Source: Aricia agestis
Lineage: Eukaryota; Arthropoda; Insecta; Lepidoptera; Lycaenidae
Direction of reading: 5' to 3'
DNA: 64,000 nt
Assembly: GCF_905147365.1 (NCBI RefSeq)
Contig: NC_056408.1
Location: forward strand, 14,384,001 to 14,448,000
Below, piece by piece: positions 55,196-64,000 of the stretch; the stretch's first letter is position 1, and each line of letters begins with the position of its first letter. A model generated the notes under the pieces. It was not told the DNA's origin. It did not search any database and saw only the letters and a program-made list of their open reading frames with translations. The position numbers and the translations under genes are program-made.

Positions 55196-55665
55196 TGTTA
55201 TGCCCTATGCCAGCTCTCTGGCGTTTTATAATTTGTTTCCATTATCCCTATTTGTAATTAGGAAACTGCATACTTTGAACTTTAATCTTTTTACTGATAA
55301 CTGACAATGAATATTGTTTATTAAGATGATTTGTAATAATATCAAAATATCATCTCTTGCATAATGGAAACAGTGTCTATTTATCCATATCATACTACCG
55401 CCAGACGGGCATAGGGCATATAATTACCAATTACTTTGAATAATGATTTTCCCAAAATGAATTGTTTAGTAAAAAATATATAGTTTCATACGAAAGATAC
55501 AAATATTGGTAATCAAAAAAGGTTTTATGAATTAAAAAAAAAGGCAAAAATCACTATAAAACTCCAATTACCTAAGTGGTCGATAAATCGTACTATGTCT
55601 GATTTAGGGTTAAACTGCTTGGCTGATAATATTCTGCTCGTAATTCAATATTAATTGTAGGATCT

Positions 55666-56042
55666 TTAAGGGGGCGACTATATGTTATCGATTTTATAAT
55701 TCATTTTTATACTTGAAAATAAGGTCCCTTGTTAATTTTCTAAAATTAGATACTACATTATATTTCCGACAATTCAATCTGAGCAAAAACACGATGTCTT
55801 AAAATTTTCTCGATAGAAAAATCACAAAGATGCATCTAATTTTCACGAATTTTTCATTTATTGCCATAACCGTGCATTGAACTAAGTTGATATTTTAACA
55901 CAGTATATTTATCGAGTTATTAAGAAAAAACTAATTTGGCAATGAATCCGCGTCGTTTTTTTTCACCTGGCATATGAAAGACGGGCGTGAGTGTGAAGAG
56001 AAAAGGACGATGTTTGGTTTTTGGGGCTAATCGCCCTCTTAA
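55666..56042 (+). mobile_element. TTAA-bounded MITE, copy 1
   Basis: The ends are TTAAGGGGGCGACTA and GGCTAATCGCCCTCTTAA, inverted and each closed by TTAA, as in piggyBac-type targets. The interior has no ORF. Copy 2 (59666-60083) is the same element in inverse orientation. Landmarks shared by both: TTTATCGAGTTATT, CAAATTAG-type words, AAAGACGGGCGTGAGTGTGAA and ATGCATCTAATTTTCACGAA. Confidence 0.85.
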
Positions 56043-56903
56043 TGTAATTTCTTAAATATTAAAAGACCATGTTTTGGTAACAATGTCAGTCAGAATAATT
56101 GAAATATTGTGCAAGATGAACTTTCTAATGACAATATTGAGCTGCAATCTTTATTTTACTTGCAGCAGTGCAACGTGAACCCTGAGTAATCTGTTCATAA
56201 AACGATTGCTTATATTTTGTTGATATTTTAAAAATAAAAGTAACTCTGATAAGTTCGGCACGTTCTTGGTTCTTTTTGAAATTGAAGGCGTATATTTCGT
56301 AATATTATGTATTGATATCGTCGTGTCATAAGTCACATTATGACTATTCTGGTGGTATGATTTTGATGCAGATTTGGTTTACGGCAATCAATGTATCTAT
56401 CTCGTAGTAATAAGATATCCAATATTATAGTGTGCGTTTTATTTAACATAGCTTATTTTCAAAACTTCCAAATTATTAGCTAAAAGATAACTATGTAGCA
56501 ATAAATTCTAAAGCTTCGGACTTTACAAGGGCTTTAGTGTAAGTATAATATTATCGTGACAAGCTATTCCAACACACTTTGAAACTGTCGTAAGTATTTA
56601 TAGTTTATTGCAGTTTTACAAAACTATCCATTTAAAAAAAAAATACGCAATCAAACAATAATGCCAAATCGATTAGCATTATGGTTTAAATTTTATTTGA
56701 CTTGTTATACAACCACTTCTATGTTACTTTAAACGTATTTTGCCAAGGGTTGAGTAATCACATGCGTCTTAGATAACAAGCATTTTAAATATTTATTTCA
56801 CGCACTTATTAAAAAAAGTGTGCAAAATATTTTACTTGTGACTTGTGAAATGCTATTTGTGTAGATTGTAAAATAATTGACGCCACGTCAATTATTTAAA
56901 TTT

Positions 56904-56953
56904 CTGAGCCAGCAAAAGAAACCACGCCACCGTGGTTTCTTTTGCTGGCTCAG
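56904..56953. repeat. Perfect 23-bp-arm hairpin, 4-nt loop
   Basis: CTGAGCCAGCAAAAGAAACC begins the left arm (56904-56926); 56931-56953 is its exact reverse complement. The loop is CCAC. It lies between the two TTAA MITE copies. Confidence 0.88.
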
Positions 56954-57425
56954 TAACTGGGCACAGTTTCTGAGGTTTTTTGACAGAAGAACAGAAGTTT
57001 ATCTTTGGTTAACCTATTGGTTACAAGTTTAATCCACGTGGCCGTTTATTGAGACTTCTAGTTGCAAACGAAACAGTTAAAATACTTTCGTTCGTATTTA
57101 CGTATCACAAAAATCTAAAGTTTTATAGTAAGTATACGCACTAAGTGTGACAAATATTTTACGATTAACCATTGGGTATATTATAGCTATCTGATTTATT
57201 CGTAAAATCATATCGTTCAAAAGTTAAATATTTTAGAAAAATATATGCGGAAAAACGTTGGTGGGACAGACCAAAGTATGACTTGACTGTGTGTTTGCTA
57301 TAGTACTTATCTATTTATTTAATAGCAAAAAAAATCTAGCTTTAACCCTTACAAATTTAAGAAATACTGGACTAATTTGGCTAATTTTGATTATTCAAAT
57401 CATATCAGTTTAGGGGGTTTAATCG

Positions 57426-57865
57426 GTGAGTAATTTTAGAAAAATTGCGGGTATAGTATTAATTATACTTGTCGAGACGACTTTTGGGACAGATATAATA
57501 ATCTACTTAATGATATTCCGAGATCTCAGATATTCAATAGACCTAAATAAATCTCTAACGTTCACAATCCGTCTTTGTCAAAATGAAACTTTGTACAAAT
57601 TAGGCATTAAGAAAACGCATTCAAAGTTCGATACTTACTTATTCTGGACCACAGCCGAGTGATGTCATACGAGTCTAAAAAGAAGTACATTCTTACCTTA
57701 AAACCTTTCCCCGAAATGAAGGGTGGCGTGTACGCGTACTGCGTAAGAACAAGTGCGGAGAGAGTCCATCCTCCCGTTATATACCAAGGCGACGAGACGT
57801 CAGTGATACGAAATGCCTATCAGCAGCGCGTATTGGTTATTTGCTTTATTTCTCGACAGATCTAA
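57426..57865 (+). other. Two short abutting ORFs, unassigned
   Basis: A 78-codon frame (57426-57662) starts at GTG or, in frame, just after it. It has a hydrophobic N-terminal stretch (IAGIVLIILVETTFG) like a signal peptide and ends FWTTAE. An overlapping frame (to 57865) includes LKPFPEMKGGVYAYCVRT. The sequence is less AT-rich at 57700-57830 than its surroundings. I recognise no family, and neither strand shows a convincing exon. Fortuitous ORFs are the more likely reading. Confidence 0.15.
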
Positions 57866-58641
57866 GTATAGAGTTGCACGTTTGTTTGATTTATTTTGCT
57901 GCTATTTATTATGCGCAGGTCAAAAGGTTGTAGACAATTTTGAGAACACGTCTTCAATTACCTTTGTTTTAGCTGTAGGCTATCATTAATCTGTACAATA
58001 AAAAAAAACTGACGTAAACAAAAGAAATATATTTTAATAATTTTTAATGCCTATTCAACTATCCCTCTTTAACATCTCTAATTTAGTAGAAACTTAAAAC
58101 TATTTTATTTACAAACGGCCCCGGTATTCAAATATCGAATATCCTTGATCTTGCCCAAGAAATGACCCTGTACAACCTTTACAATATTCTGCCATAGAGC
58201 ACATCTTACATAATTTAGTCTGTGATAATGAAAATGCTCTTGAAATATTGAACTTCGTTGAACCCTCGATATAATTCAATGCAAATAGTAAAGTTCATTA
58301 ACTTTGCATACCATAAGTAGTATATAATCAAAGCCATAATATTGTACCACTATGTAGATACAATTATATTTAAGTATATAAATTATTTCTTAGAAGGACG
58401 AAGTATTTGGAAATTTTAAACTTGTTGTACTGCAGAAGTATTTCTTTTGGAACTAAACAGACATCTAGATCCCTGATTGTATGCGTTGAATGAGAGACAC
58501 AAGTTATGAGACCTATAATCAACTTTTAGCTAAGTGCAGTCACAAATAACAATACAATGCTGTTCAATTTGAAACAAGGATACCACTGAAGAAAACATGT
58601 TTGTTTGTTTCACTATTTATGATGGCAACAAAGAGCAGCCA

Positions 58642-58681
58642 ATCTTTGAAAAATAAATGTCAATTTATTTTTCAAAGATTT
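58642..58681. repeat. Short AT-rich hairpin
   Basis: AATCTTTGAAAAATAAA pairs with TTTATTTTTCAAAGATT around a loop of about 5 nt. It is just upstream of two adjacent foldback elements. Confidence 0.7.
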
Positions 58682-58723
58682 AAACATTTTAGGTATTTTA
58701 TACTAAATTCACATTTATTTTTG

Positions 58724-58893
58724 ATTATTTTTCCGACCCAAATATCGACCAATAGAATTGCACCATTCGACGTCACGTGGTACAACCTACATGGTATTAT
58801 ACTGATAATTTTTTGAAAATTTTCTCTGGTAGTAGCTATATATAAAAAACAAATTCTAATTCTATTGGCCGACATTTGGGACGGAAAAATAAT
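58724..58893. mobile_element. Foldback element with ATTTTTCCGACCCAAATATC ends
   Basis: The left arm (58724-58759) is inverted at 58857-58893, pairing through CCAATAGAATT/AATTCTATTGG and CCGACCCAAAT/ATTTGGGACGG. About 170 bp, no ORF. A second foldback begins 14 bp further on. Confidence 0.7.
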
Positions 58894-58906
58894 CCCCCAA
58901 ATACCA

Positions 58907-59085
58907 CACGAGCTTCAAAATTATCTGGCATTTCCCTCAAGGTTCCCTGCAAACAAATAAAGTCGTCAAGTTTTTCAGGAAAAATCACTCGCGCTTCGCG
59001 CTCGTGATTTTTTAACCTGAAAAACTCCTTCATTTGTTTGCAACGAACCCATCGGGAAATACCCGATAATTTTGAAGCTCTTGTG
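58907..59085. mobile_element. Foldback element, nearly fully self-complementary
   Basis: GAGCTTCAAAATTATC at the left pairs with GATAATTTTGAAGCTC at the right. The pairing continues through GCAAACAAAT/ATTTGTTTGC and AGTTTTTCAGG/CCTGAAAAACT to a central AAAATCACTCGCGCTTCGCG hairpin. It would fold as one long stem with bulges. Confidence 0.8.
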
Positions 59086-59665
59086 ATATTATAAGTGATA
59101 ATTGTATTAAGAATAAATGTAAATTGTTGGAATACACTAAAAACTAGAAAATCTGGTCACTTATTGACGTGACCAGATTTCCAAGTGTCTCAAAAATATG
59201 AATGTGAAATTAACTTAAACCTAGAAGAATTGTATCTAGTGACAGGGAAGATACCATATCTATAAAGAAGTACCTACTATAGTCTATATTATTATTATAA
59301 CAATATTATCACCACTGTCGAATCAACGCCTACAATGCACATCTATTTACTCCATGTGTGCGCTTGCAAGAATAGACTAACAGCTATGCAAATATTTAAG
59401 AGGAAGTAGTCGCAACTGGTGACACAGGAAGGTATGTTATGTTTGCACGACCGCCGACATAGTCAATGTACTATTCTTCGACCTTATCACTTGGGAGTAC
59501 AGTTCAGAAATATACAACTGATATTTCTGTGAGTGTACACACAATATCAATAAGCAGCAGCAGCACTAAGCAGCCCTCGGAAATTCCTAGACTCGTGATA
59601 ACGTCGTCACACCTGGCGCCTAATCATTGTATTATTTGAATACTAGTTCTATTATTAAGCTGCTG

Positions 59666-60083
59666 TTAAGAGGGCGACTAACCCCAAAAATCAAACATCA
59701 TCCTTCTCTCTTCACACTCACGCCCGTCTTTCATATGCCAGGTGAAAAGGAATTATCGCCAAATTAGTTTTTTCTCAATAACTCGATAAATATACAACAT
59801 TTAAAAAATCCGCTAAGTCGATCTCTCAATGATAGAATTTTATACACTGTGTTAAAATATTAACTTAGTTCAATACACGGTTATGGCAATATATGAAAAA
59901 TTCGTGAAAATTAGATGCATCTTTATGATTTTTTTCTATCGAGAAATTTTTAAGATATCGTGTTTTTGCTCAGATCGAATTCTCGGAAATAGTGTCTAAT
60001 TTTAGAAAATCAAACAATTTGGGGCTTTTCAAGTATTAAAATGAATTATAAAATCGACACTTTAGGGTTAGTCGCCCCCTTAA
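59666..60083 (-). mobile_element. TTAA-bounded MITE, copy 2 (inverted)
   Basis: It starts TTAAGAGGGCGACTAACCCC and ends GGGTTAGTCGCCCCCTTAA, again closed by TTAA. It is longer than copy 1 (418 against 377 bp), mainly through an extra segment around 59800-59840 that copy 1 lacks but 28900-29117 partly keeps (CTCAATGATAGAATTT). Confidence 0.85.
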
Positions 60084-60302
60084 GACTAATTATTAATTTC
60101 AGCCATAAAAGTAATAACCATACAGCAATTTGTTTCTTATAATATGGTAGACGGTGGTAGTTTTTTATTGTTTAAGTTTTAAGCTATTGCAAATCTCGTG
60201 GGCTTTGAGCGCGGCGAACGAATCAAAAAATTCCGTAACGAAAATAAACCTCTCACTCCGACCAGCACAGCGTTGCACCGGCACAGTGTTTGTGTGCGCG
60301 TT

Positions 60303-60335
60303 ACTAGACGTGTACATTTGTTGTACACGTCTAGT
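60303..60335. repeat. Perfect 14-bp-arm hairpin
   Basis: ACTAGACGTGTACA (60303-60316) is inverted at 60322-60335 around a 5-nt loop. It directly precedes the repeat copy that starts at about 60350. Confidence 0.75.
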
Positions 60336-60349
60336 TACGTAAAAACATT

Positions 60350-60645
60350 GTATAACAACAAATACTAAAAACAAAATAAAATAAATATTTAAGGGGGCTC
60401 CCATACGACAAACGTGATTCTTTTGCCTTTTTTGCTCGTAATCAATATCGGTAGCAGCTAGATATTCGAAATACTCACAATAATATTAATTATATTTGTA
60501 CTTTAATAATTAATAATAAAATGTAAATAAATTAAATATTTAAGGAAAGCTCCCATACAAAAACCACATTTTTTACCAACTTTCGCTCAATAACGGTACA
60601 GAAGCCTTCGTGCGCGAGTTCGACTCGCACTTGGCCGATTTTTTT
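60350..60645 (-). repeat. Lepidopteran CGGCCAAGTGCGAG-type repeat, minus strand
   Basis: Read on the minus strand it begins ATCGGCCAAGTGCGAGTCG, continues CGAAGGCTTCTGTACCGTTA and GTATGGGAGCTTTCC, and ends around the AAAACAAAATAAAATAAA block and GTTGTTATACAATG. The 3' third of the family is missing. Confidence 0.7.
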
Positions 60646-60717
60646 ACATTTATGAATGAATGAATGAATGAAAACATTTATTTCAAACAAAACAATGTGC
60701 CCATAGTACTGTTAAAG

Positions 60718-60834
60718 GGCCCATTCACGGCAGTCCTGCCGTGAATGGGCCTCACTGATTGGTTCACACTCGGTGTTGCCGGCCCGAAATACCGAGTGTG
60801 AACCAATCAGTGAGGCCCATACACGGCAGGACTG
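60718..60834. mobile_element. Double foldback: 44-bp arms plus an extra palindrome
   Basis: Arms 60731-60774 and 60791-60834 pair with one mismatch (inner part CACTGATTGGTTCACACTCG) around a 16-nt centre. The left arm is itself part of a second palindrome, 60718-60751 (GGCCCATTCACGGCA with its complement around GTCC). The same DNA can therefore adopt two alternative stems. A third partial copy of GGGCCTCACTGATT follows at 60849. Confidence 0.88.
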
Positions 60835-61120
60835 CTGTGCAATGTGCACGGGCCTCACTGATTTTACTTTAGTGTGTTAGTTTTGTTTATACTGGGATCA
60901 TATTTTATGTTTATGGTAATTTTAACATTTTCATAATATTTAGAAATGTTCTAAAATTAGGTAATTATAATATTATGTTCCCGCCACTTAAAAATCAGAG
61001 CGGGAGAAACGGGACCTATCCAAACGCGTTTTTCCAGATTCACAAAAAAAACGAGCGCCTTTTCGATTCTTTAGTGCAGCAACCGGCGTACAAAATATGA
61101 AAGACATTAATATTAAATAC

Positions 61121-62175
61121 TAGATGTCCCGCGCGGCTTCGCCCGCGTAAATTAGGACCGAATTTACGGAAACCGTACATTTTCCCATAAAAAATAGCTC
61201 TTATGTCCCTACTCCCTTCACATGTTGGTTTAAGTACTCTATATCTGTGCCAAATATTGCCTTAAAAATTGCTCCAGTAGTTCGTAATTTCTAATATTTC
61301 CCCCGTTTTCCCACATTTTCCTGAGTTTCTTCGGTCGTATAAGTCTTAGCGTGATAATATATAGCCTATAGTCTTACTCGACAAATTAGCTATCTAACAC
61401 TGAAATAAGTTTTTAAATCGGACCAGTAGTTCCTGAGATTAGCCGTTCAAGCAAACATACCCTTCAGGTTTATAATATTAAGTATAGATTTTTTTCAATT
61501 ATCGCTTGACAAACTCGAGTCTCGATCTAAAAGACTATGAAAAGTACTAATAACAGGGTCATTATAGGCTCATAACCATGGGATGGGACGATGTATGGTA
61601 TAATATTATGGCAGTGATGATGATGATGATGATGCATAGTATATGCTTTCCGCTCTTAAAACAACGCCGAAACTCCCAAACTTGTATCTATAAAGAATCA
61701 GGAGTTCTCTCAGTACCTTCCGAACCACGGTATACCAGGTATACCTCGGTGCAAAATCTTACTTGTTGGTAGCATATGCTTAGAATACTTCTCACGAAAC
61801 CGAGGTCACCACATATTTCCATATACATTTTGAGGAGTTCCCTCGATTACTTATGCATCCTTCATCAGATCGCCACTTTTGTGAATATAATACCTAATTG
61901 GGATGATACCCTATATACCAAAAGAACATTTTTGAAAATCGGTTAACAAACGGCGGAGTAATCGTTGAACATAAGAAAACGAACATAACACCTCCCCCAT
62001 TTTGAAAGTCGGTTAAAATTGTAGCCTATGTGTTATTCTGATGTATAAGCTATATTATTGTAAAGTTTCTTTAAAATCCGTTTAGTAGTTTTTGGGTGAA
62101 AGAGTAACAAACATCCATACATCCACACATCCATACATCCAAACAAACTTTCGCCTTTATAATATTAGTAGGATA
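61121..62175. mobile_element. Non-autonomous element, near full length, relative of 34921-36240
   Basis: It begins CTAGATGTCCCGCGCGGCTT and ends TTTATAATATTAGTAGGA, collinear with the copy in intron 1 of paralog A and without that copy's terminal duplication. No ORF of significance, so it depends on another element's enzymes. Confidence 0.85.
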
Positions 62176-62595
62176 AGTAGGAAGTAGGATTAGGTCTTAG
62201 AACTAGGGAAATGGCAGTACTGTTGACCTGAAACAAAAATATTTTTAATCGATTCAATGCGGTGCACATTTTTGAAAACTTTTAATTAATGTAAATAAAA
62301 TCGTGGGCCTCTTTCATATACAATTTGTTACAACTCTCGATATTTTTGTTCGAAGCATAGCGAGTCTATTCTATAATAATGTAGGTAATAGTAGGACAAT
62401 AATTTACGTTCAGAAATTATGACACGTTATCGGAACAAGGTTCCGTCATTTCTGCGGGCTTCTAAAGAACGATCTCAAGGCTAGCCTTAGCCTGAATAAT
62501 TTTAGCCCGTAACAAAACAAAATAGAGGTTTTGTACTTGATGCTATCGAATAAGCTTTTATAAAGCGTCCTAAAGAAATAACTACAAAAAAAAAA

Positions 62596-62860
62596 TCCAA
62601 GTGCGAGTTGTACTCGTACATGAAGGGTTCCGTACCATCATAAAGCAAAAATAGGCAAAAAATGTGATTTTTGTATGGGAGCCACTTAATTTTTTTAAAA
62701 AATTTATTACTAATATTAAAGTTTAAAAATATAATTGAGTGTTTTGTGAACATTTCAAGGGCATACCTAAGGCTCGATATCAATAATGGTAAGAGTACCA
62801 TTATTGATATCGAGCAAAAAAGGCCGAAAAAATATGGGAAACTGAAAGAGCCTCTTGATA
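62596..62860 (+). repeat. CGGCCAAGTGCGAG-type repeat with an internal perfect hairpin
   Basis: AAGTGCGAGTTGTACTCGTA, GAAGGGTTCCGTACCATCAT and TTTTTGTATGGGAGCC identify the family. At 62772-62791/62796-62815 a 20-bp perfect inverted repeat (left GCTCGATATCAATAATGGTA) sits where other copies have only one arm (CATCATCGAG). That implies a local inverted duplication in this copy. Confidence 0.75.
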
Positions 62861-63133
62861 ACTAAAATATACATTGCCTATGTAAAATCTCGTATATTTG
62901 ACAATATTATGATAAAACTCTTCTACGAAATGACGATTTACAATATCAGTAACAGCGACGAGGTGGTAATTGTTGAAGTCAATATTTAAAGTACGGTGGC
63001 AACAAGTAAGTTTAAGTATACCAGAATAGTCTTTTGTGAGATAAAGTATGTGAAATAAAGATTGGGTACAAGATTTTCCATTGTATATCGACTGTGTTTC
63101 TAATATAAAAATTGTGGGGACGTTTTTATCCAA
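62801..63133 (-). other. Unassigned 110-codon ORF
   Basis: An open frame starting MDKNVPTIFILETQS, with HLVAVTDIVNRHFVEEFY in its middle. It is neither low-complexity nor part of the adjacent repeat (only its last ~20 codons overlap that). I recognise no family. On the opposite strand, ATG at 63139 followed by a short hydrophobic stretch (MDWLAVFCF) and a consensus GTAAGT at 63166 could be a small first exon. Both readings are weak. Confidence 0.2.
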
Positions 63134-63890
63134 ACAAAATGGATTGGTTAGCAGTGTTTTGCTTTGGTAAGTAGTTTAACGTTTAGTTGTCTTCTAATTA
63201 ATAAAATACTAATTCCATTCTTAGTCTTTGTCTTGGAAATGTACATGGATTTAAATATGGAATACATAAAAAGTAGTATTAGTATTACCTTAAAATTTAA
63301 ATATTATATAATTGTTCTGAAATAAAACGTCTTTGTCTACCTATATGAAAAGTTTAAAAAATTAAACACCAACTCTCGTTCTATGCAGAGGTGTAACAGC
63401 CTGCTTCTAATTACATAACGGATACAATAGCTTAAACGTGATGCATGATAAACGGTTTTTACGCTGTTCTTGTTAAAAATAAAGTTTGACGTAGGTGTAG
63501 GTAATTATTTAGAAGTGCAATGTACAAAAGTACGAGCACTTGAGCCAAGTCCTAAAAGTCAGCAAGTAACTATTATGTTCTTCTTGGACATATTTTAATA
63601 TCACTTTAAATTGATTAATCTCCTTAGTTTCCTTTTTTTACTATTTTTCCACCACTTAACTTGACAGATGAAGTATGGAGAATCTGTCAAAAAAGCTGTA
63701 AATAGCCTATTCGGCACTTTATCAGAAAGTGGTGAAACAGGCCCTTATAGATCAAAACCTTTACTTTAAATGTGGCTGCAAGGAAAAGAGCTCTATCTAG
63801 TCTGCATGGTATAACTAATTATCTAATAGGTCAAATGACATAATACTTATTAGAAAAACAAACCAAGCAGAAATCATTAAATTCAAAATA

Positions 63891-64000
63891 CTAGATGACG
63901 CCCGCAACTCCGTTGCACCAAAATTCGTTTATCACAATATGGGAACCGTACTTTCTTTTTTCGGGATAAAAAGTATCCCATGTCCTTTCCCGGGACTCAA
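63891..64000 (+). repeat. Start of a CCCGCAACTCCGTTGC-type repeat, cut by the window end
   Basis: ACTAGATGACGCCCGCAACT, GGGAACCGTACTTTC and GGATAAAAAGTATCCCATGT match the complement of 31190-31400 and the start of 49932. Confidence 0.7.

Overview
The window is nuclear DNA from an insect, almost certainly a moth or butterfly (Lepidoptera). This rests on spliced, intron-rich genes with GT-AG junctions, an AT-rich background with GC-richer exons, and dense interspersed repeats of kinds I know from lepidopteran genomes: the repeat beginning CGGCCAAGTGCGAG, LINE 3' ends running into GTTTGCTCGTTTGCCCCC, tRNA-derived SINEs, and elements ending in TTTATAATATTAGTA. No prokaryotic gene, operon or CRISPR array is present. 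The species cannot be named from this sequence.

Three host genes can be reconstructed, all on the minus strand. (1) 2668-4142: the first three coding exons (192 residues) of phosphopantothenate--cysteine ligase (PPCS), the second enzyme of coenzyme A synthesis from pantothenate; its 3' exons are not in the window, and a complete mariner lies in the downstream intron or flank. (2) 25517-36397: an 11-exon, 493-residue major facilitator transporter of the SV2/SVOP-like type (paralog A). (3) 44554-51848: a 10-exon, 513-residue tandem paralog (B). A and B share intron positions and phases almost throughout, with five exons of identical length (162, 163, 122, 245 and 128 nt), so they arose by tandem duplication. 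They differ by one intron, present in A and absent in B. A lone exon-like segment at 40007-40083 (+), lying between them, encodes the start of a THAP zinc finger.

Most of the rest is transposon-derived. There is an intact mariner (999-2290) with TA target duplications and a DD34D transposase; LINE fragments at 11957-13850, 18945-19645 and 22581-24640; a hAT-like non-autonomous element (19651-21522); three copies of a TTAA-bounded MITE; tRNA-derived SINEs; and many foldback elements, concentrated at 38-48 kb and 58-61 kb. Three tandem arrays stand out: a 55-bp minisatellite inside an intron of A (29241-30005), a 38-bp dimeric array about 1.6 kb long just upstream of B (52061-53675), and a 115-bp array made of broken copies of a coding exon inside B (46345-46826).

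The most notable structures involve paralog B. One exon has been copied several times together with its 5' splice site. Another exon sits between inverted LINE copies, a layout that favours back-splicing or skipping. A third has a LINE tail 12 bp from its 5' splice site. The satellite ends about 185 bp upstream of its first recognised exon. The stretches 6300-7500, 15120-16190, 17170-18940, 30300-30700, 36400-38180, 54180-54900, 56050-57420 and 62180-62590 are AT-rich, and apart from short items listed below I see nothing in them.
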